Assembly: GCA_027310305.1 (NCBI GenBank)
Contig: DAIDBD010000077.1
Location: 1-64,000, forward strand
Source of the DNA: Herminiimonas sp.
GTDB lineage: Bacteria > Pseudomonadota > Gammaproteobacteria > Burkholderiales > Burkholderiaceae_D
DNA length: 64,000 nt
Direction of reading: 5' to 3'
The translations under genes were made by a program, and so were the position numbers. The stretch's first letter is position 1. Each line of letters opens with the position of its first letter. This document shows, piece after piece, positions 24,195 to 34,252 of the stretch. The notes under the pieces were generated by a model that did not search any database, was not told the DNA's origin, and saw only the letters and a list, made by a program, of their open reading frames with translations.

Positions 24195-25322
24195 TTACAG
24201 CAGCAGGTTTTCCAATGTCCGCCGATAAATATTCTTGAGCGGATCGATGAAGCGCAACTCGATATGCTCGTCGATTTTATGAATGCTTTCATTCGGCGGA
24301 CCGCATTCGATGACTTGCGGGCAAATCTGCGCGATGAACCTGCCGTCCGACGTGCCGCCAGTGGTCGACAACTCCGTATCGATGCCGGTTTCCGCCTTGA
24401 TCGCGGCGGCCAGTGCGTCGCTCAGCGTGCCGCGCGGCGTCAGGAACGGCAAGCCGCCTATCGTCCATTTCAAATCGTAGTCAAGCTCGTGCCGGTCGAG
24501 AATTGCCTGCACGCCTTGCTGCAATTGTTCCACCGTGCTGGCGGTCGAAAAGCGGAAATTGAAATCGATCACGGCTTCGCCCGGAATCACGTTCGATGCG
24601 CCGGTTCCGCCGTGGATATTGGACATCTGCCATGAAGTCGGCAGGTAATATTCGTTGCCGTCGTCCCATTTTTTTGCAACCAGTTCCGCCAGCGCAGGCA
24701 TTGCCAGATGAATCGGGTTTTTCGCCAATTGCGGATAGGCGATGTGGCCTTGCACGCCCTTGACCGTCAGCTTGCCGGACATTGTGCCGCGCCGGCCGTT
24801 CTTGATCATGTCGCCCATCCGGTTCACCGACGTCGGTTCGCCGACGATGCAGTAATCGAGCTGTTCGCCGCGCTGCTTCAATTTGTCGCAGACGACCACG
24901 GTGCCATCGGTTGCCGGGCCTTCTTCATCGCTGGTGATCAGAAAACCGATCGATCCCTTGTGATCCGGATGCGAAGCGGTGAATTCTTCCACTGCGACCA
25001 CCATCGCAGCGATCGACGTTTTCATGTCAGCGGCACCGCGTCCGTAGAGCTTGCCGTCGCGCTGCGTCGGAACGAACGGGTTGGATTGCCATTGCGCCAG
25101 CGGGCCGGTCGGCACCACATCGGTATGCCCGGCGAAAACCAGCAGCGGCTGCGCCGTGCCTTTGCGTGCCCATAAATTCGTTACGTCACCCGACTGTACT
25201 GTTTCGCATTGAAATCCAAGCGGCGACAGCAGCTCGATCAGGCGCTGCTGGCAACCCTTGTCTTCCGGCGTGACGGACGATAGCGCGATCAGTTCTTCGG
25301 TGAGCGCGAGCGTTTTGCTCAT
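24195..25322 (-). CDS. dapE: Succinyl-diaminopimelate desuccinylase
   Basis: A 375-residue M20-family zinc hydrolase that removes succinate from N-succinyl-LL-diaminopimelate in lysine and cell-wall synthesis. Metal ligands are visible in [19 protein letters not shown] and [11 protein letters not shown] (the EE pair), and near the C-terminus the [13 protein letters not shown] segment supplies the last histidine. [11 protein letters not shown] is the family substrate loop. Full length for DapE (375 in E. coli). It starts three bases after the stop of the Spx/YffB-like gene, consistent with one transcript from dapC or dapD. Confidence 0.95.
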   Translation of the reverse strand: MSKTLALTEELIALSSVTPEDKGCQQRLIELLSPLGFQCETVQSGDVTNLWARKGTAQPLLVFAGHTDVVPTGPLAQWQSNPFVPTQRDGKLYGRGAADMKTSIAAMVVAVEEFTASHPDHKGSIGFLITSDEEGPATDGTVVVCDKLKQRGEQLDYCIVGEPTSVNRMGDMIKNGRRGTMSGKLTVKGVQGHIAYPQLAKNPIHLAMPALAELVAKKWDDGNEYYLPTSWQMSNIHGGTGASNVIPGEAVIDFNFRFSTASTVEQLQQGVQAILDRHELDYDLKWTIGGLPFLTPRGTLSDALAAAIKAETGIDTELSTTGGTSDGRFIAQICPQVIECGPPNESIHKIDEHIELRFIDPLKNIYRRTLENLLL

Positions 25323-25325
25323 AAA

Positions 25326-25679
25326 TTATTTCTCGAATATCTGTTGATAGAGCGCGTCGGAAAATCCGACATAAGTAGCGGTGCCGGTCGATAAGACAGG
25401 ACGCTTGATGACGGACGGCGATTCGAGCATCAATGCTATGGCGCTGTCTGTATTGGCAATAGACGCTTTGCGCTGCTCCGACAACGCGCGCCAGGTCGTG
25501 CCTTTGCGGTTGATCAATACATCCCACGGCGTATCGGCCAGCCATGTTTCGATCAATGCTCTTTGAACACCGGATTTCTTGAAATCATGGAATACATAAG
25601 GCGTCGCCCGCGTGTCGAGCCAGGCACGGGCTTTTTTTACCTGATCGCAATTGGGTATGCCATACAGATTGATCGCCAT
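25326..25679 (-). CDS. Spx/MgsR/YffB-type ArsC-like protein
   Basis: A 117-residue thioredoxin-fold protein: MAINLYGIPNCDQVKKARAW at the start, then YVFHDFKKSGV and a C-terminal ESPSVIKRPVLSTG segment with the cis-Pro region. It fits the YffB branch, which has a CxxxK-like single-cysteine site rather than the CX5R of ArsC phosphatase types, and is usually next to dapE. Function in the pathway is unproven; glutathione-dependent thiol reductase activity has been proposed for the family. Spacing to dapE is three bases and to pilU three bases. Confidence 0.85.
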   Translation of the reverse strand: MAINLYGIPNCDQVKKARAWLDTRATPYVFHDFKKSGVQRALIETWLADTPWDVLINRKGTTWRALSEQRKASIANTDSAIALMLESPSVIKRPVLSTGTATYVGFSDALYQQIFEK

Positions 25680-25682
25680 GCT

Positions 25683-26816
25683 TTATACGTTCAGCGTGAA
25701 TTCGGTAAAGGTGGCGCCTTCCTCCTTTTCTTCAGGCGCTTCCTGCTTCGCTTCTTTTGACTGTTCGTTATTGAGCATCCAATACAGATTGGTTGCCGAA
25801 TCGGCGTTGGCCAGCGCTTCTTCCTGCGTGATCAGTCCTTCCCTGATCAGCAGCATCAGCGCCTGTTCGAAAGTTTGCGAACCGGGCGACAGGCTTTTTT
25901 CGATGGCTTCCTTGATCTGGCTGATGTCGCCTTGTTCGATCAGTTCGGATACATGGCGGGTATTGAGCATGACTTCGACCGCGGCCCTGCGCCCGCCATC
26001 CACCGAGCGCACCAGGCGTTGGGAAACGATGGCCTTGAGCGTGGTTGCCAGATCCGGCAATAGCGACTGGCGGGTTTCGAGCGGATAGAAATTGATGATG
26101 CGGGTCAGTGCCTGATAGCTGTTATTGGCATGCAATGTCGCCACCACCAGATGGCCGGATTGCGCATACGCGATCGCATTCGACATCGTGTCCTTGTCGC
26201 GGATTTCGCCGATCAGAATGCAGTCCGGCGCCTGGCGCAGCGCATTTTTCAGCGCGATCGTCAAACTTGCCGCATCGGTTCCGATCTCGCGTTGATTCAC
26301 GATCGATTTCTTGTTTTTGAACAGATACTCGATCGGATCTTCCAGCGTCAGAATATGGCCGGCCTGCAATGCATTGCGATGATCCAGCATCGACGCGATG
26401 GTGGTCGATTTGCCGGAACCGGTCGCGCCGACGACCAGCAGCAACCCGCGTTTTTCCATGATCAGACCAGACAGAATCGGCGGAATATGCAAGTCTTCGA
26501 TCGGCGGAATTTCACTCGGAATGTAGCGCAGCACGGCTGAAGTGGAACCGCGCTGGCAAAATGCGGACAAGCGGAAACTGCCTATCCCCGCTACCGGAAT
26601 GCCCATGTTGAGTTCGTTGTTTCGATCCAGCTCTTTCAATTTTTCAGTCGACACCACTTCACTCAGCAAAGTGGTGATCGACATTTGATCCATCTTCTGC
26701 TGATTGATCGGAATCATGTTGCCATTGATCTTGAGCTGGATCGGCGAATTGACCGCGAGGAACATGTCCGATGCGCCTTTGTCCTTCATCAGCTGAAACA
26801 AGCGATCCATCGCCAT
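25683..26816 (-). CDS. pilU: PilT/PilU-type pilus retraction ATPase, PilU-like
   Basis: A 377-residue hexameric secretion ATPase. Landmarks: an N-terminal KGASDMFLAVNSPIQLKING domain, Walker A VGATGSGKSTTIASML, the Asp box LTLEDPIEYLF, Walker B APDCILIGEIRDKDTM, and the His box HLVVATLHANNSYQAL. The C-terminal tail contains LYWMLNNEQ followed by an acidic Glu-rich end, as in PilU (accessory to PilT) rather than PilT. It lies inside the dap gene run, between the YffB-like gene and dapD, a placement seen in other betaproteobacteria. Confidence 0.85.
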   Translation of the reverse strand: MAMDRLFQLMKDKGASDMFLAVNSPIQLKINGNMIPINQQKMDQMSITTLLSEVVSTEKLKELDRNNELNMGIPVAGIGSFRLSAFCQRGSTSAVLRYIPSEIPPIEDLHIPPILSGLIMEKRGLLLVVGATGSGKSTTIASMLDHRNALQAGHILTLEDPIEYLFKNKKSIVNQREIGTDAASLTIALKNALRQAPDCILIGEIRDKDTMSNAIAYAQSGHLVVATLHANNSYQALTRIINFYPLETRQSLLPDLATTLKAIVSQRLVRSVDGGRRAAVEVMLNTRHVSELIEQGDISQIKEAIEKSLSPGSQTFEQALMLLIREGLITQEEALANADSATNLYWMLNNEQSKEAKQEAPEEKEEGATFTEFTLNV

Positions 26817-26867
26817 GACCGGCTCCTAAAATCAGGTAAAAAAGCTAAACGAACAAACCTTTGACAA

Positions 26868-27695
26868 TCACGCTTCGCGCAACAATTCATTGATGCCGGT
26901 CTTGGCGCGGGTTTTGGCATCCACGCGTTTGACGATCACCGCGCAATACAAGCTGTATTTGCCGTCGGCCGATGGCAAATTGCCCGATACCACGACCGAT
27001 CCCGCAGGGATGCGGCCATAGCTGACTTCGCCGGTTGCGCGATCGTAGATTTTGGTCGACTGGCCGATATAAACGCCCATTGAAATCACCGAATTTTCTT
27101 CCACGATCACGCCTTCGACGACTTCCGAGCGGGCGCCGATAAAGCAATTGTCTTCGATGATGGTCGGATTCGCCTGCATCGGCTCCAGCACGCCGCCGAT
27201 GCCGACGCCGCCGGACAAATGCACGTTCCTGCCGATCTGCGCGCAAGAGCCGACGGTGGCCCAGGTATCGACCATCGTGCCTTCATCGACATAGGCGCCG
27301 ATGTTGACGTAAGACGGCATCAGCACCACGTTTCTGCCGATGAAGCTGCCGCGCCGCGCAACCGCAGGCGGCACCACGCGAAAACCGCCTTTGGCGAAAT
27401 CTTCCGCCGTGTAGTTGGCGAATTTGGTCGGCACCTTGTCGTAAAACTGCATATCGGCGCCGGCCGGCATCGGCAGGTTGTCTTCCAGCCGGAACGACAG
27501 TAGCACGGCTTTCTTGATCCATTGATTGACGGTCCAGTCGCCGCCGGTTTTTTGCGCAACGCGCAACGTGCCCTGGTTCAATTGTTCGAGAACATGCGCA
27601 ACCGCGTCGCGCACCTCCGACGGAGCGGACTTGGGAGAAAAATTGGTGCGGTCTTCCCACGCCTGATCGATAATTTGCTGGAGCTGTTGAGTCAT
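26868..27695 (-). CDS. dapD: 2,3,4,5-tetrahydropyridine-2,6-dicarboxylate N-succinyltransferase
   Basis: A 275-residue left-handed beta-helix enzyme that succinylates tetrahydrodipicolinate in the lysine/diaminopimelate pathway. After an N-terminal helical part ([17 protein letters not shown]) hexapeptide repeats run through [39 protein letters not shown] and [20 protein letters not shown], the DapD signature. The ATG at 27695 gives the usual 274-275 residues; the longer frame to 27845 would start inside the neighbouring dapC region. Gap to dapC is 28 bases. Confidence 0.95.
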   Translation of the reverse strand: MTQQLQQIIDQAWEDRTNFSPKSAPSEVRDAVAHVLEQLNQGTLRVAQKTGGDWTVNQWIKKAVLLSFRLEDNLPMPAGADMQFYDKVPTKFANYTAEDFAKGGFRVVPPAVARRGSFIGRNVVLMPSYVNIGAYVDEGTMVDTWATVGSCAQIGRNVHLSGGVGIGGVLEPMQANPTIIEDNCFIGARSEVVEGVIVEENSVISMGVYIGQSTKIYDRATGEVSYGRIPAGSVVVSGNLPSADGKYSLYCAVIVKRVDAKTRAKTGINELLREA

Positions 27696-27723
27696 TTTTT
27701 TTGAATGTCTTAAAGTTAAGTGA

Positions 27724-28932
27724 TTAGTGCGATGCCAGATTTTGCGTGAATGCGACGATGCGCCGTGCTGCTTCCACGCATTCGTCGACTTCGGCGACCA
27801 GCGCCATGCGAATGCGATTCCGGCCCGGATTGATGCCGTGCGCATCGCGCGCGAGATAGCTGCCGGGCAATACCGTCACATTATATTCGGCATAGAGGCG
27901 CCTGGCGTATTCGGTATCCGAGATAGCGAAGAGTTTATCGACCTTGGCCCACAGGTAAAAACCGGCATCCGGCAATTCGACATCCAGTACCTGTTGCAGC
28001 ATCGGCGTGACCTGGCTGAATTTCGCGCGGTATTTTTCCCGGTTTTCGACGACGTGCCGTTCATCGTTCCATGCCGCAATCGACGCCGACTGAATCGACG
28101 GGCTCATTGCGCTGCCGTGGTAGGTGCGGTACAGCAGGAATTTCTTCAGGATTTCAGCATCGCCGGCGACAAAGCCCGAACGCATGCCGGGAACGTTGGA
28201 ACGCTTGGATAAACTCGAAAAACCGATCAAGCGCGGATAGCCGGTGCGTCCAAGCTTGTTGGCCGCTTCCAAGCCACCCAAAGGCGCTTCAGTCTTGAAA
28301 TAAATTTCGGAATAACATTCGTCCGCCGCGATCACGAACCCATAGCGGTCGGACAGGTCGAACAATTCTTTCCAGTCGTCGAGCGACAGTACCGCGCCGG
28401 TCGGATTGCCCGGCGAGCAAATGTACAGCAGTTGCACGCGCGGCCATATATCGGCCGGGACGCTTTTGTAATCCGGCGCAAAATTGCGGGACGGATCGGA
28501 ATTGACGAAGTAAGGCTGGGCGCCTGCCAGATACGCAGCGCCCTCGTAAATCTGGTAGAACGGATTCGGGCACAGCACCAGCGCATTCGCCGAAGGCGTA
28601 ACGACCGTTTGCGCCAATGCAAAAAGAGCTTCGCGGGAACCGTTGACCGGCAATATCTGCGTTGCCGGGTCAAGTTTCGGCAAGCCGTATCGGCGTTCCA
28701 GCCAGCCGGCAATCGTCGCGCGCAACGCGTCGGTACCGGCGGTGGTCGGATAGCTTGCCAGGCCATTCAGGTTATCCGCCAGCGATTGCTGGATGAATGC
28801 CGGCGTCGGATGCTTGGGCTCGCCGATGCCCAAGCTGATCGCTTGATAGGCGGGATTGGGCTTGATGTCGGAGAAAAGTTGCCGCAGCCTTTCGAAAGGA
28901 TAGGGCTGTAAATTATCTAGGAGCGAGTTCAC
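27724..28932 (-). CDS. dapC: Succinyldiaminopimelate aminotransferase
   Basis: A 402-residue fold-type I PLP aminotransferase that makes N-succinyl-LL-diaminopimelate. It has [13 protein letters not shown] near the start, [16 protein letters not shown], the [12 protein letters not shown] substrate loop, the [10 protein letters not shown] motif, and the PLP lysine in [20 protein letters not shown] at 28932 ([16 protein letters not shown]) matches the family start; the frame to 29022 lacks such a match. A TATAAT box on the minus strand at 28986-28981 suggests a promoter directly upstream. It probably begins the dapC-dapD-pilU-dapE-prmB run. Confidence 0.9.
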   Translation of the reverse strand: MNSLLDNLQPYPFERLRQLFSDIKPNPAYQAISLGIGEPKHPTPAFIQQSLADNLNGLASYPTTAGTDALRATIAGWLERRYGLPKLDPATQILPVNGSREALFALAQTVVTPSANALVLCPNPFYQIYEGAAYLAGAQPYFVNSDPSRNFAPDYKSVPADIWPRVQLLYICSPGNPTGAVLSLDDWKELFDLSDRYGFVIAADECYSEIYFKTEAPLGGLEAANKLGRTGYPRLIGFSSLSKRSNVPGMRSGFVAGDAEILKKFLLYRTYHGSAMSPSIQSASIAAWNDERHVVENREKYRAKFSQVTPMLQQVLDVELPDAGFYLWAKVDKLFAISDTEYARRLYAEYNVTVLPGSYLARDAHGINPGRNRIRMALVAEVDECVEAARRIVAFTQNLASH

Positions 28933-29015
28933 GGATAAATGGGAAAATAAGCAATCGGAAAGCGTAAAAGCAAGGTGAGCATTATACCTTCCGGCATTGG
29001 CAAAGGAGGCATTGA

Positions 29016-29384
29016 ATGGCAAGTATCAAAAAGGACCAGGAACGGGAACATCGAATAATGATGGAAGTCGTTGTGGATGCCTATGACGAAATGGAACGCG
29101 CGATGAGCTGGTATTACTACCTTGAAGAAAATCTCGGATTTCCTTTCAACGCGCAATGCGGCGTCAAGCGAGCGACTTCGCCGCTCAGGATAGGCGAAAA
29201 GGTGCAGGTGCTGGCGATGGCGCCTGAATCGGAATGCGAGTCCGAAATTTTCGTATGGATCAATCGAGGCCATGAGAAATTCGCCGTCCCTCTCGCGCAA
29301 CTGAACTCTTCATCAAAAGATAATGAAACGCAAGAGGCGCATGCGGATTGGCTTTATTGGGTAGCCAGCGGGTATCAATTTTGA
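29016..29384 (+). CDS. CcbP-like calcium-binding protein
   Basis: A 122-residue soluble acidic protein. The N-terminal EREHRIMMEVVVDAYDEMER helix and WYYYLEENLGFPF motif, followed by a beta domain (IGEKVQVLAMA, SEIFVWI), match the calcium-binding CcbP family first described in Anabaena. GGAGG seven bases before the ATG is a strong ribosome site. It starts divergently from dapC and is followed after 15 bases by an unknown gene, so the two form a small operon. The role in this organism, for instance calcium buffering, is inferred only. Confidence 0.65.
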   Translation: MASIKKDQEREHRIMMEVVVDAYDEMERAMSWYYYLEENLGFPFNAQCGVKRATSPLRIGEKVQVLAMAPESECESEIFVWINRGHEKFAVPLAQLNSSSKDNETQEAHADWLYWVASGYQF

Positions 29385-29399
29385 GAGCGAGGAAGCGCT

Positions 29400-29759
29400 A
29401 TGGATCTGAACGAGGAAATGCATTTCGATGTTTTGCAAAATATCGAAATCGGGCTGAAGCATCAGTATGAACTGCACCTCGATTTGACGGATAGTTTATG
29501 CGTTTTGGCTCTGGGAAATGCTGTAATCGCTATCAAGAAAGAATTCGGCTATGCAAAAAATGAAACTGTGCTGCAGCACCGGCTTACCGCCGGCATCATC
29601 GCCTGGTGTACCGAAGTAGGCATGAACCGAATCAACAAGGTTGATAACTTGTCGCTCAAGGAATATGTCGTCGCACTCAACCAGGTAAAAAGATCGGTTG
29701 TTCGGCATTCTGCGTATGGGGTGCGCGGTTACTACGACTTCATACGAAATTACGTTTGA
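29400..29759 (+). CDS. Unknown 119-residue protein paired with the CcbP-like gene
   Basis: A soluble helical protein that begins 15 bases after the CcbP-like stop. Features: MNLEEMHFDVLQNIEIGL-type helical start, a central ALGNAVIAIKKEFGY stretch, an IIAWCTEVGMNR segment, and an aromatic C-terminus (YGVRGYYDFIRNYV). No signal peptide and no membrane segment. No family is recognised. It ends 14 bases from the convergent end of the restriction-methylation gene. Base composition is lower in GC than the flanking core genes, in line with an accessory patch. Confidence 0.6.
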   Translation: MDLNEEMHFDVLQNIEIGLKHQYELHLDLTDSLCVLALGNAVIAIKKEFGYAKNETVLQHRLTAGIIAWCTEVGMNRINKVDNLSLKEYVVALNQVKRSVVRHSAYGVRGYYDFIRNYV

Positions 29760-29773
29760 ACGTAGCGTGGTTT

Positions 29774-32700
29774 CTAAACGAAGTCGTCATGCCGCAACTG
29801 TCCGGCGGCGATGCGCTGCATGTAGGCCAGTATCAGGTCGCGCGTGCGGAAAGTGCGGTGCGCCGCCATATCTTTTTCCCGCACGATGGGAAAGGTCGAC
29901 AAGATGTAATCGGCATCGTCTTCCGACAGACCGTACAAGTGCATGAACAGCGCATCGAGCCGCGCCATGCGATGGACGCGATCTTCGGTGTCCCACACAA
30001 ACGGCGGCTTGACCTGGCCTGCTGCATCGAGATAACCCATGTCGCGCGCGAACGGCGCCATGTCGTGCGCTGTGTAGGTCAGCGCCAGCACTTCGGTGCG
30101 AATGTAGTCGGCGATGTTGATGCCGCCGATGGATTGCTCGAACGTTTCGGGAGAAATAATGGGGAGCTGTTCGACGATAAACCAATTGATACTTGTACTT
30201 TGAATTTTTTGGCGGGTCACAAAATCAAAAGCTAAAGAGTTCAAACCGGCAAGCAATAGCGGCAAAAAGTTCGATGTTTTTCTCTGGTCCGTGTCTGTAG
30301 ACATTAGCAATGGGAGTTTGTTGCTGCATGCAGACGTCGGCACAAAACTGGCAATCATGGTTCGCGCATCGGTCGAACGCGCAATATCACGGAATGCCAG
30401 CGCCCAATCGACGCGATATTCATTTGGAATGGCGTCCGCACTTACCCAATACTGCGGTTCAGGAAAACGATTCACATCTTTTTTTTCCGCATCGCTCAAT
30501 GCAGTGCTAAGCGCCGCATTGTGAAGATTACTTTCATTGACCTTAACGTGCGACGCCCGATGATCGAAAATATTCATCATCCGCCCTGCATACAGCGGGT
30601 ACGCTAGCGCCTGACTCTTTTTCAAGCGATTCAGTTCAGCGGGCTTCCATCCCGCTTTTTCCATTTCTGCACGGGTCATGAACAGATGCGAATCATTCGT
30701 CATGTGAAACACCGTCACATACTTTACCGGCCATGCACGCTGTTCCCGTCCATTGCTGCGATTGACCAGTATCGGATGCCGGCGGTAGATGCGGGTGGTA
30801 ATGTCGGCATCGCGCTGATTGCGGAAAATAGGTGCTGCACCCGTGTTGGGATTGACCAGCGTGAAATCTTGTGCGGTCAGCGTAAGAACGCGACCGGTCT
30901 CCACCAGTTCATCCAGCCTATGGAGGAAAAATGCGCAGCGGCTCACTTCAAAGCTGCGTTGTGCGGCACCGAAAATCAGTGCGCTGAATTTGAAGCGGGA
31001 ATCAACATCAGGGAAATAGCTGCCTCCGGGGTTATTGCGGTTTTCAAAATCCAGCAGCGCACCAAGCCGTCCGGTACTGGAAATACTGCGGAAGAATTCA
31101 GACGCACCTTTGTCCGCAGCAATGCCGGACGGTGTCAGCAAGCCGATAATCCCGCTATTGTGCGTCAATGCCTGCGCGCGCTCGACAAACAGGCTATAGA
31201 TGTTGATGTCACCGCCCGATAGCATCGGAAACTCATCGCAATTGCGTATCACGCGTGCGCTGGCTTCGGCAGTTTCGACCGCCAGTCCATATTCTTTCCA
31301 GAGTGCGGTTTTTCTGCGCTCTTCTTCCTTGATCAGTTTTGCACGGTCGGCGGCGCGCGTCTGCAGCGCGATCGCGGGCTTGCGCTCGGCGAACCATTCG
31401 ATCTGTTGCAGCTTGATCCTGTCCCACGGCGGATTGCCGATGACTGCATCGAAGCCGTCTGCGCTTTTGCCACCCGATCCGCGCCATACCGTCGGGAATG
31501 CAGTCCACCAATGAAAGAAATTTTCCCGCTTTGACAATGCGCCTGCACGCGCCAGCAACGCATTGGCGGCGTCGATTTCCGGACCTTCGCCCGCTATCTT
31601 GCCGGCGGCGACAACGCCGCTCAAGATATGGTGATCCGAAAACAATTCTGCAAGTGCAATACGCGCATGTTCGTCTTTGATCTTGCCGATTTTGCTGGTG
31701 GGCCACCCGGGTACTAGCCAGCGTAGCGCTCGCCAGAAGTCGAGCAGCGCATGGATCGGCGCGACTTGCCGGGCCGCAGCATCGGCCAGTTGCTTCGATT
31801 CGTGCGCTTCGGCAATGCTGGTGTCGGTTAGTTCGGCTACCGCATCAAGGCTTTGGGCGGCAATTTCAAGTCGCGTCAGTTCCGCATCCTGAAACAATGC
31901 GCCCAGTTCGGCCATGCCGGCGCGCACGGTGTCAAGTTTTTCGCCATGCAGGGAATCACCGCATTTCAGATGGTGATCGAGAAAACTAAGCGGAGCGCCA
32001 ACGGTAAAGGTATGCAACCACAATGCAACTTTCGCCAGTTCGACTGCCATCGGATTTTTATCGACACCGAAGACGACCTTTTTCAAAATCATGCGGCGGA
32101 TGATGTGACGGTCGTCAAGCTGGCGGCTGTCGATTGCCCAGCCATGCTCCTTGGCGGCTTTCTGGATGCGGCGACGAATGTCGGCTACGCGCGCTACAAC
32201 CGGCGAGGTCCAAGGCGTGCCGCGTTCGACCAGATGCGCAGCCCACGGCGCTTCATTGACTGCATCATCCACCGTTTGAATCGCTTCCAGCACACGATCG
32301 GCCAGATAATCGACCAGCGCTACCAGAAAGTGACCGCTGCCCATTGCCGGATCGCATATCTTCAGCTCCAGAATCTGGCTGGCGGTGTCGGCCGATTCAA
32401 GCGCATCCCATTCATAGGGCTTGAGCGCTGTTTTTTTCTTGTATTTGCCCAGCAATTGCTCGTAAGCGAAGCTGCGCTCCGTCGTCAGCAGGCCAACGGC
32501 CTCGTCCAATATCAGCCGTACCAGGTCGTCATGCGTGTAGTAACTGCCTGAGCCTTTACGTGCAAAACTGGCGGGACGCGCAAGTAGAGGGCCGAAAATC
32601 GGGCCGCCAACTGAAAGAGGCGGTGTAATGTCTTCCTGCACCAGCGAATAGGCCAACAGCCTTTCGTAAATGCCGCCCAGATGCGAAACCGACAAATCGC

Positions 32701-33973
32701 GATAATTGATCCGGGGTTTGAAAATATCTTCCACACGGCGCGACAGCGCATCGATTACCGGCGCCATTTGTGCGTCGGTCACGCGTATGCGGGCCAGTAT
32801 GGGTGCACGGGCGCGTTCGAACAGGCCGCCGTTGTATGCGGGCATGCCTAACTGGTCGTCACCTTCGGCAATCACGAGAAAAAGTTCGGATAACTTGTGC
32901 CAATAATTGGCTGCCCGTTTTGAAAGTACCGCGCCGCTATCGCAGGCGTGCGCTATCTCGTCCCGCAAGACTGACAGACTGTATGGTGCATAACGCGAGT
33001 CGGTGACAGGAAGCAGGCGCCGGTCTTCCGCATACAGTACGAATAGCAGCCTGTACAGTAACACCAGCGTTGCCTCGCGCACTTCGTCGAGATAGCCGCG
33101 ATCGTATTGACCGTGAGCGTTTTTCACTGCACCGAGGTCGTTGGAAGCCAGTGCATTGGCCAAGCTGGGAAATACTTCCTTGAATACGCGCTCGCCCAGA
33201 TTCTGCGATACGATTTCTTCGTACAGGCGCGCTTCCGATAATGCAATCGCATGAAAGGTGCGGCGCTGGCTATCCCAGGGTTGCAGCAAAAAAGCCGCGC
33301 GATGAAACAGCAGGAAAAAAAGTTTGAGCGCATCCCGTGCATCAATTTTATCCAGCTCGGGCTGGGCTCCCGGTATTTCCAGCGCAGCCGCAACATCGAT
33401 TTCAAAAAAATCTTCTGCGCGCGATCGTGCGTCCTGCCAATACAAGCGCCAGACGCCGCCGTTGGTGAGCATGCCCCATTTGACGGCGCGGTCGCTCATC
33501 ACGTCCGCACGCGATAAATAGCGCAGCATTTGCGAAGACGGTGCGCCAAAGTCACGCTTTTTGCGGTTGGCGGCGGCGTTTTCATCGTTGCGGTCCAATA
33601 CCCGCATCCAGCGCTTGGCCTCGATCAGCGCGATGCCATGCCGCACGCGCCCATCGTCTTTCTCTCCCATTGCACGGGCTTTGGCAGCCGGATCGGGAAA
33701 CAGCAGGAAATCCGGGACGTCTTCGCGGCCTTTTTCGGACATGTTGACCTGCGACAGCCAGCATTCATGCCATCCCAATTCGGCCAATATCGGCGCGATC
33801 AATTCGTCTTCGGTTTGCGCTTCGTTGAGTTGCGTATCAATCGCCAGGCCGCTGTAGAGTTGCTTCAAGCGGTCGATAAATGCATCCAGCGCTTGGTCCG
33901 ATAAAGCTTGCCAAGGTTCGGTTTCCTTGATGCCGCGGAAGAGAAAGTCGCTGGTGAATAGTTGACCTTGCAT
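29774..33973 (-). CDS. Fused restriction endonuclease and DNA methyltransferase (Type IIG-like, Eco57I-type)
   Basis: A single 1399-residue protein. The N-terminal part has a PD-(D/E)XK nuclease motif: Asp88 in EDVPDFLLF and Glu118-Ala-Lys120 in LIEAKRW. The middle is an adenine-N6 methyltransferase with SAM motif CDPAMGSGHFLVALVDYLAD (Asp541) and catalytic NPPWDRIKL (Asn847). After residue 1000 a specificity part follows. This architecture is that of single-chain Type IIG enzymes (Eco57I_N6 methylase domain, as in Eco57I or MmeI), which cut and methylate the same site. No separate specificity or methylase gene is nearby. It sits next to the CcbP pair, in an apparent insertion between dap and smc. 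The AT-rich region 30170-30620 covers the predicted target-recognition part. Confidence 0.85.
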   Translation of the reverse strand: MQGQLFTSDFLFRGIKETEPWQALSDQALDAFIDRLKQLYSGLAIDTQLNEAQTEDELIAPILAELGWHECWLSQVNMSEKGREDVPDFLLFPDPAAKARAMGEKDDGRVRHGIALIEAKRWMRVLDRNDENAAANRKKRDFGAPSSQMLRYLSRADVMSDRAVKWGMLTNGGVWRLYWQDARSRAEDFFEIDVAAALEIPGAQPELDKIDARDALKLFFLLFHRAAFLLQPWDSQRRTFHAIALSEARLYEEIVSQNLGERVFKEVFPSLANALASNDLGAVKNAHGQYDRGYLDEVREATLVLLYRLLFVLYAEDRRLLPVTDSRYAPYSLSVLRDEIAHACDSGAVLSKRAANYWHKLSELFLVIAEGDDQLGMPAYNGGLFERARAPILARIRVTDAQMAPVIDALSRRVEDIFKPRINYRDLSVSHLGGIYERLLAYSLVQEDITPPLSVGGPIFGPLLARPASFARKGSGSYYTHDDLVRLILDEAVGLLTTERSFAYEQLLGKYKKKTALKPYEWDALESADTASQILELKICDPAMGSGHFLVALVDYLADRVLEAIQTVDDAVNEAPWAAHLVERGTPWTSPVVARVADIRRRIQKAAKEHGWAIDSRQLDDRHIIRRMILKKVVFGVDKNPMAVELAKVALWLHTFTVGAPLSFLDHHLKCGDSLHGEKLDTVRAGMAELGALFQDAELTRLEIAAQSLDAVAELTDTSIAEAHESKQLADAAARQVAPIHALLDFWRALRWLVPGWPTSKIGKIKDEHARIALAELFSDHHILSGVVAAGKIAGEGPEIDAANALLARAGALSKRENFFHWWTAFPTVWRGSGGKSADGFDAVIGNPPWDRIKLQQIEWFAERKPAIALQTRAADRAKLIKEEERRKTALWKEYGLAVETAEASARVIRNCDEFPMLSGGDINIYSLFVERAQALTHNSGIIGLLTPSGIAADKGASEFFRSISSTGRLGALLDFENRNNPGGSYFPDVDSRFKFSALIFGAAQRSFEVSRCAFFLHRLDELVETGRVLTLTAQDFTLVNPNTGAAPIFRNQRDADITTRIYRRHPILVNRSNGREQRAWPVKYVTVFHMTNDSHLFMTRAEMEKAGWKPAELNRLKKSQALAYPLYAGRMMNIFDHRASHVKVNESNLHNAALSTALSDAEKKDVNRFPEPQYWVSADAIPNEYRVDWALAFRDIARSTDARTMIASFVPTSACSNKLPLLMSTDTDQRKTSNFLPLLLAGLNSLAFDFVTRQKIQSTSINWFIVEQLPIISPETFEQSIGGINIADYIRTEVLALTYTAHDMAPFARDMGYLDAAGQVKPPFVWDTEDRVHRMARLDALFMHLYGLSEDDADYILSTFPIVREKDMAAHRTFRTRDLILAYMQRIAAGQLRHDDFV

Positions 33974-34252
33974 GGGGCTATGGTTTCACAAGAAATAGAA
34001 GATGCGTCAGAGTAAGGGATTTTAATGAACTTGTCGTTATGCATGGCGATATAAATCTACTGCGTCATCGGATATCGCATCCGGGATTTCTAAAATCATG
34101 TATGGCTTTCATCGGCGGGAAATAGCAAAAACGAAGGATTGAAATGATATGATTAGCCGCTTTCGCGAGACGATTTTCGCAATTGCCCATGGAGTCCAAT
34201 CCGGGGCCGCCACTTATGTTTCAGCAATCTCAATCCAGGAACAGTCGATAAC

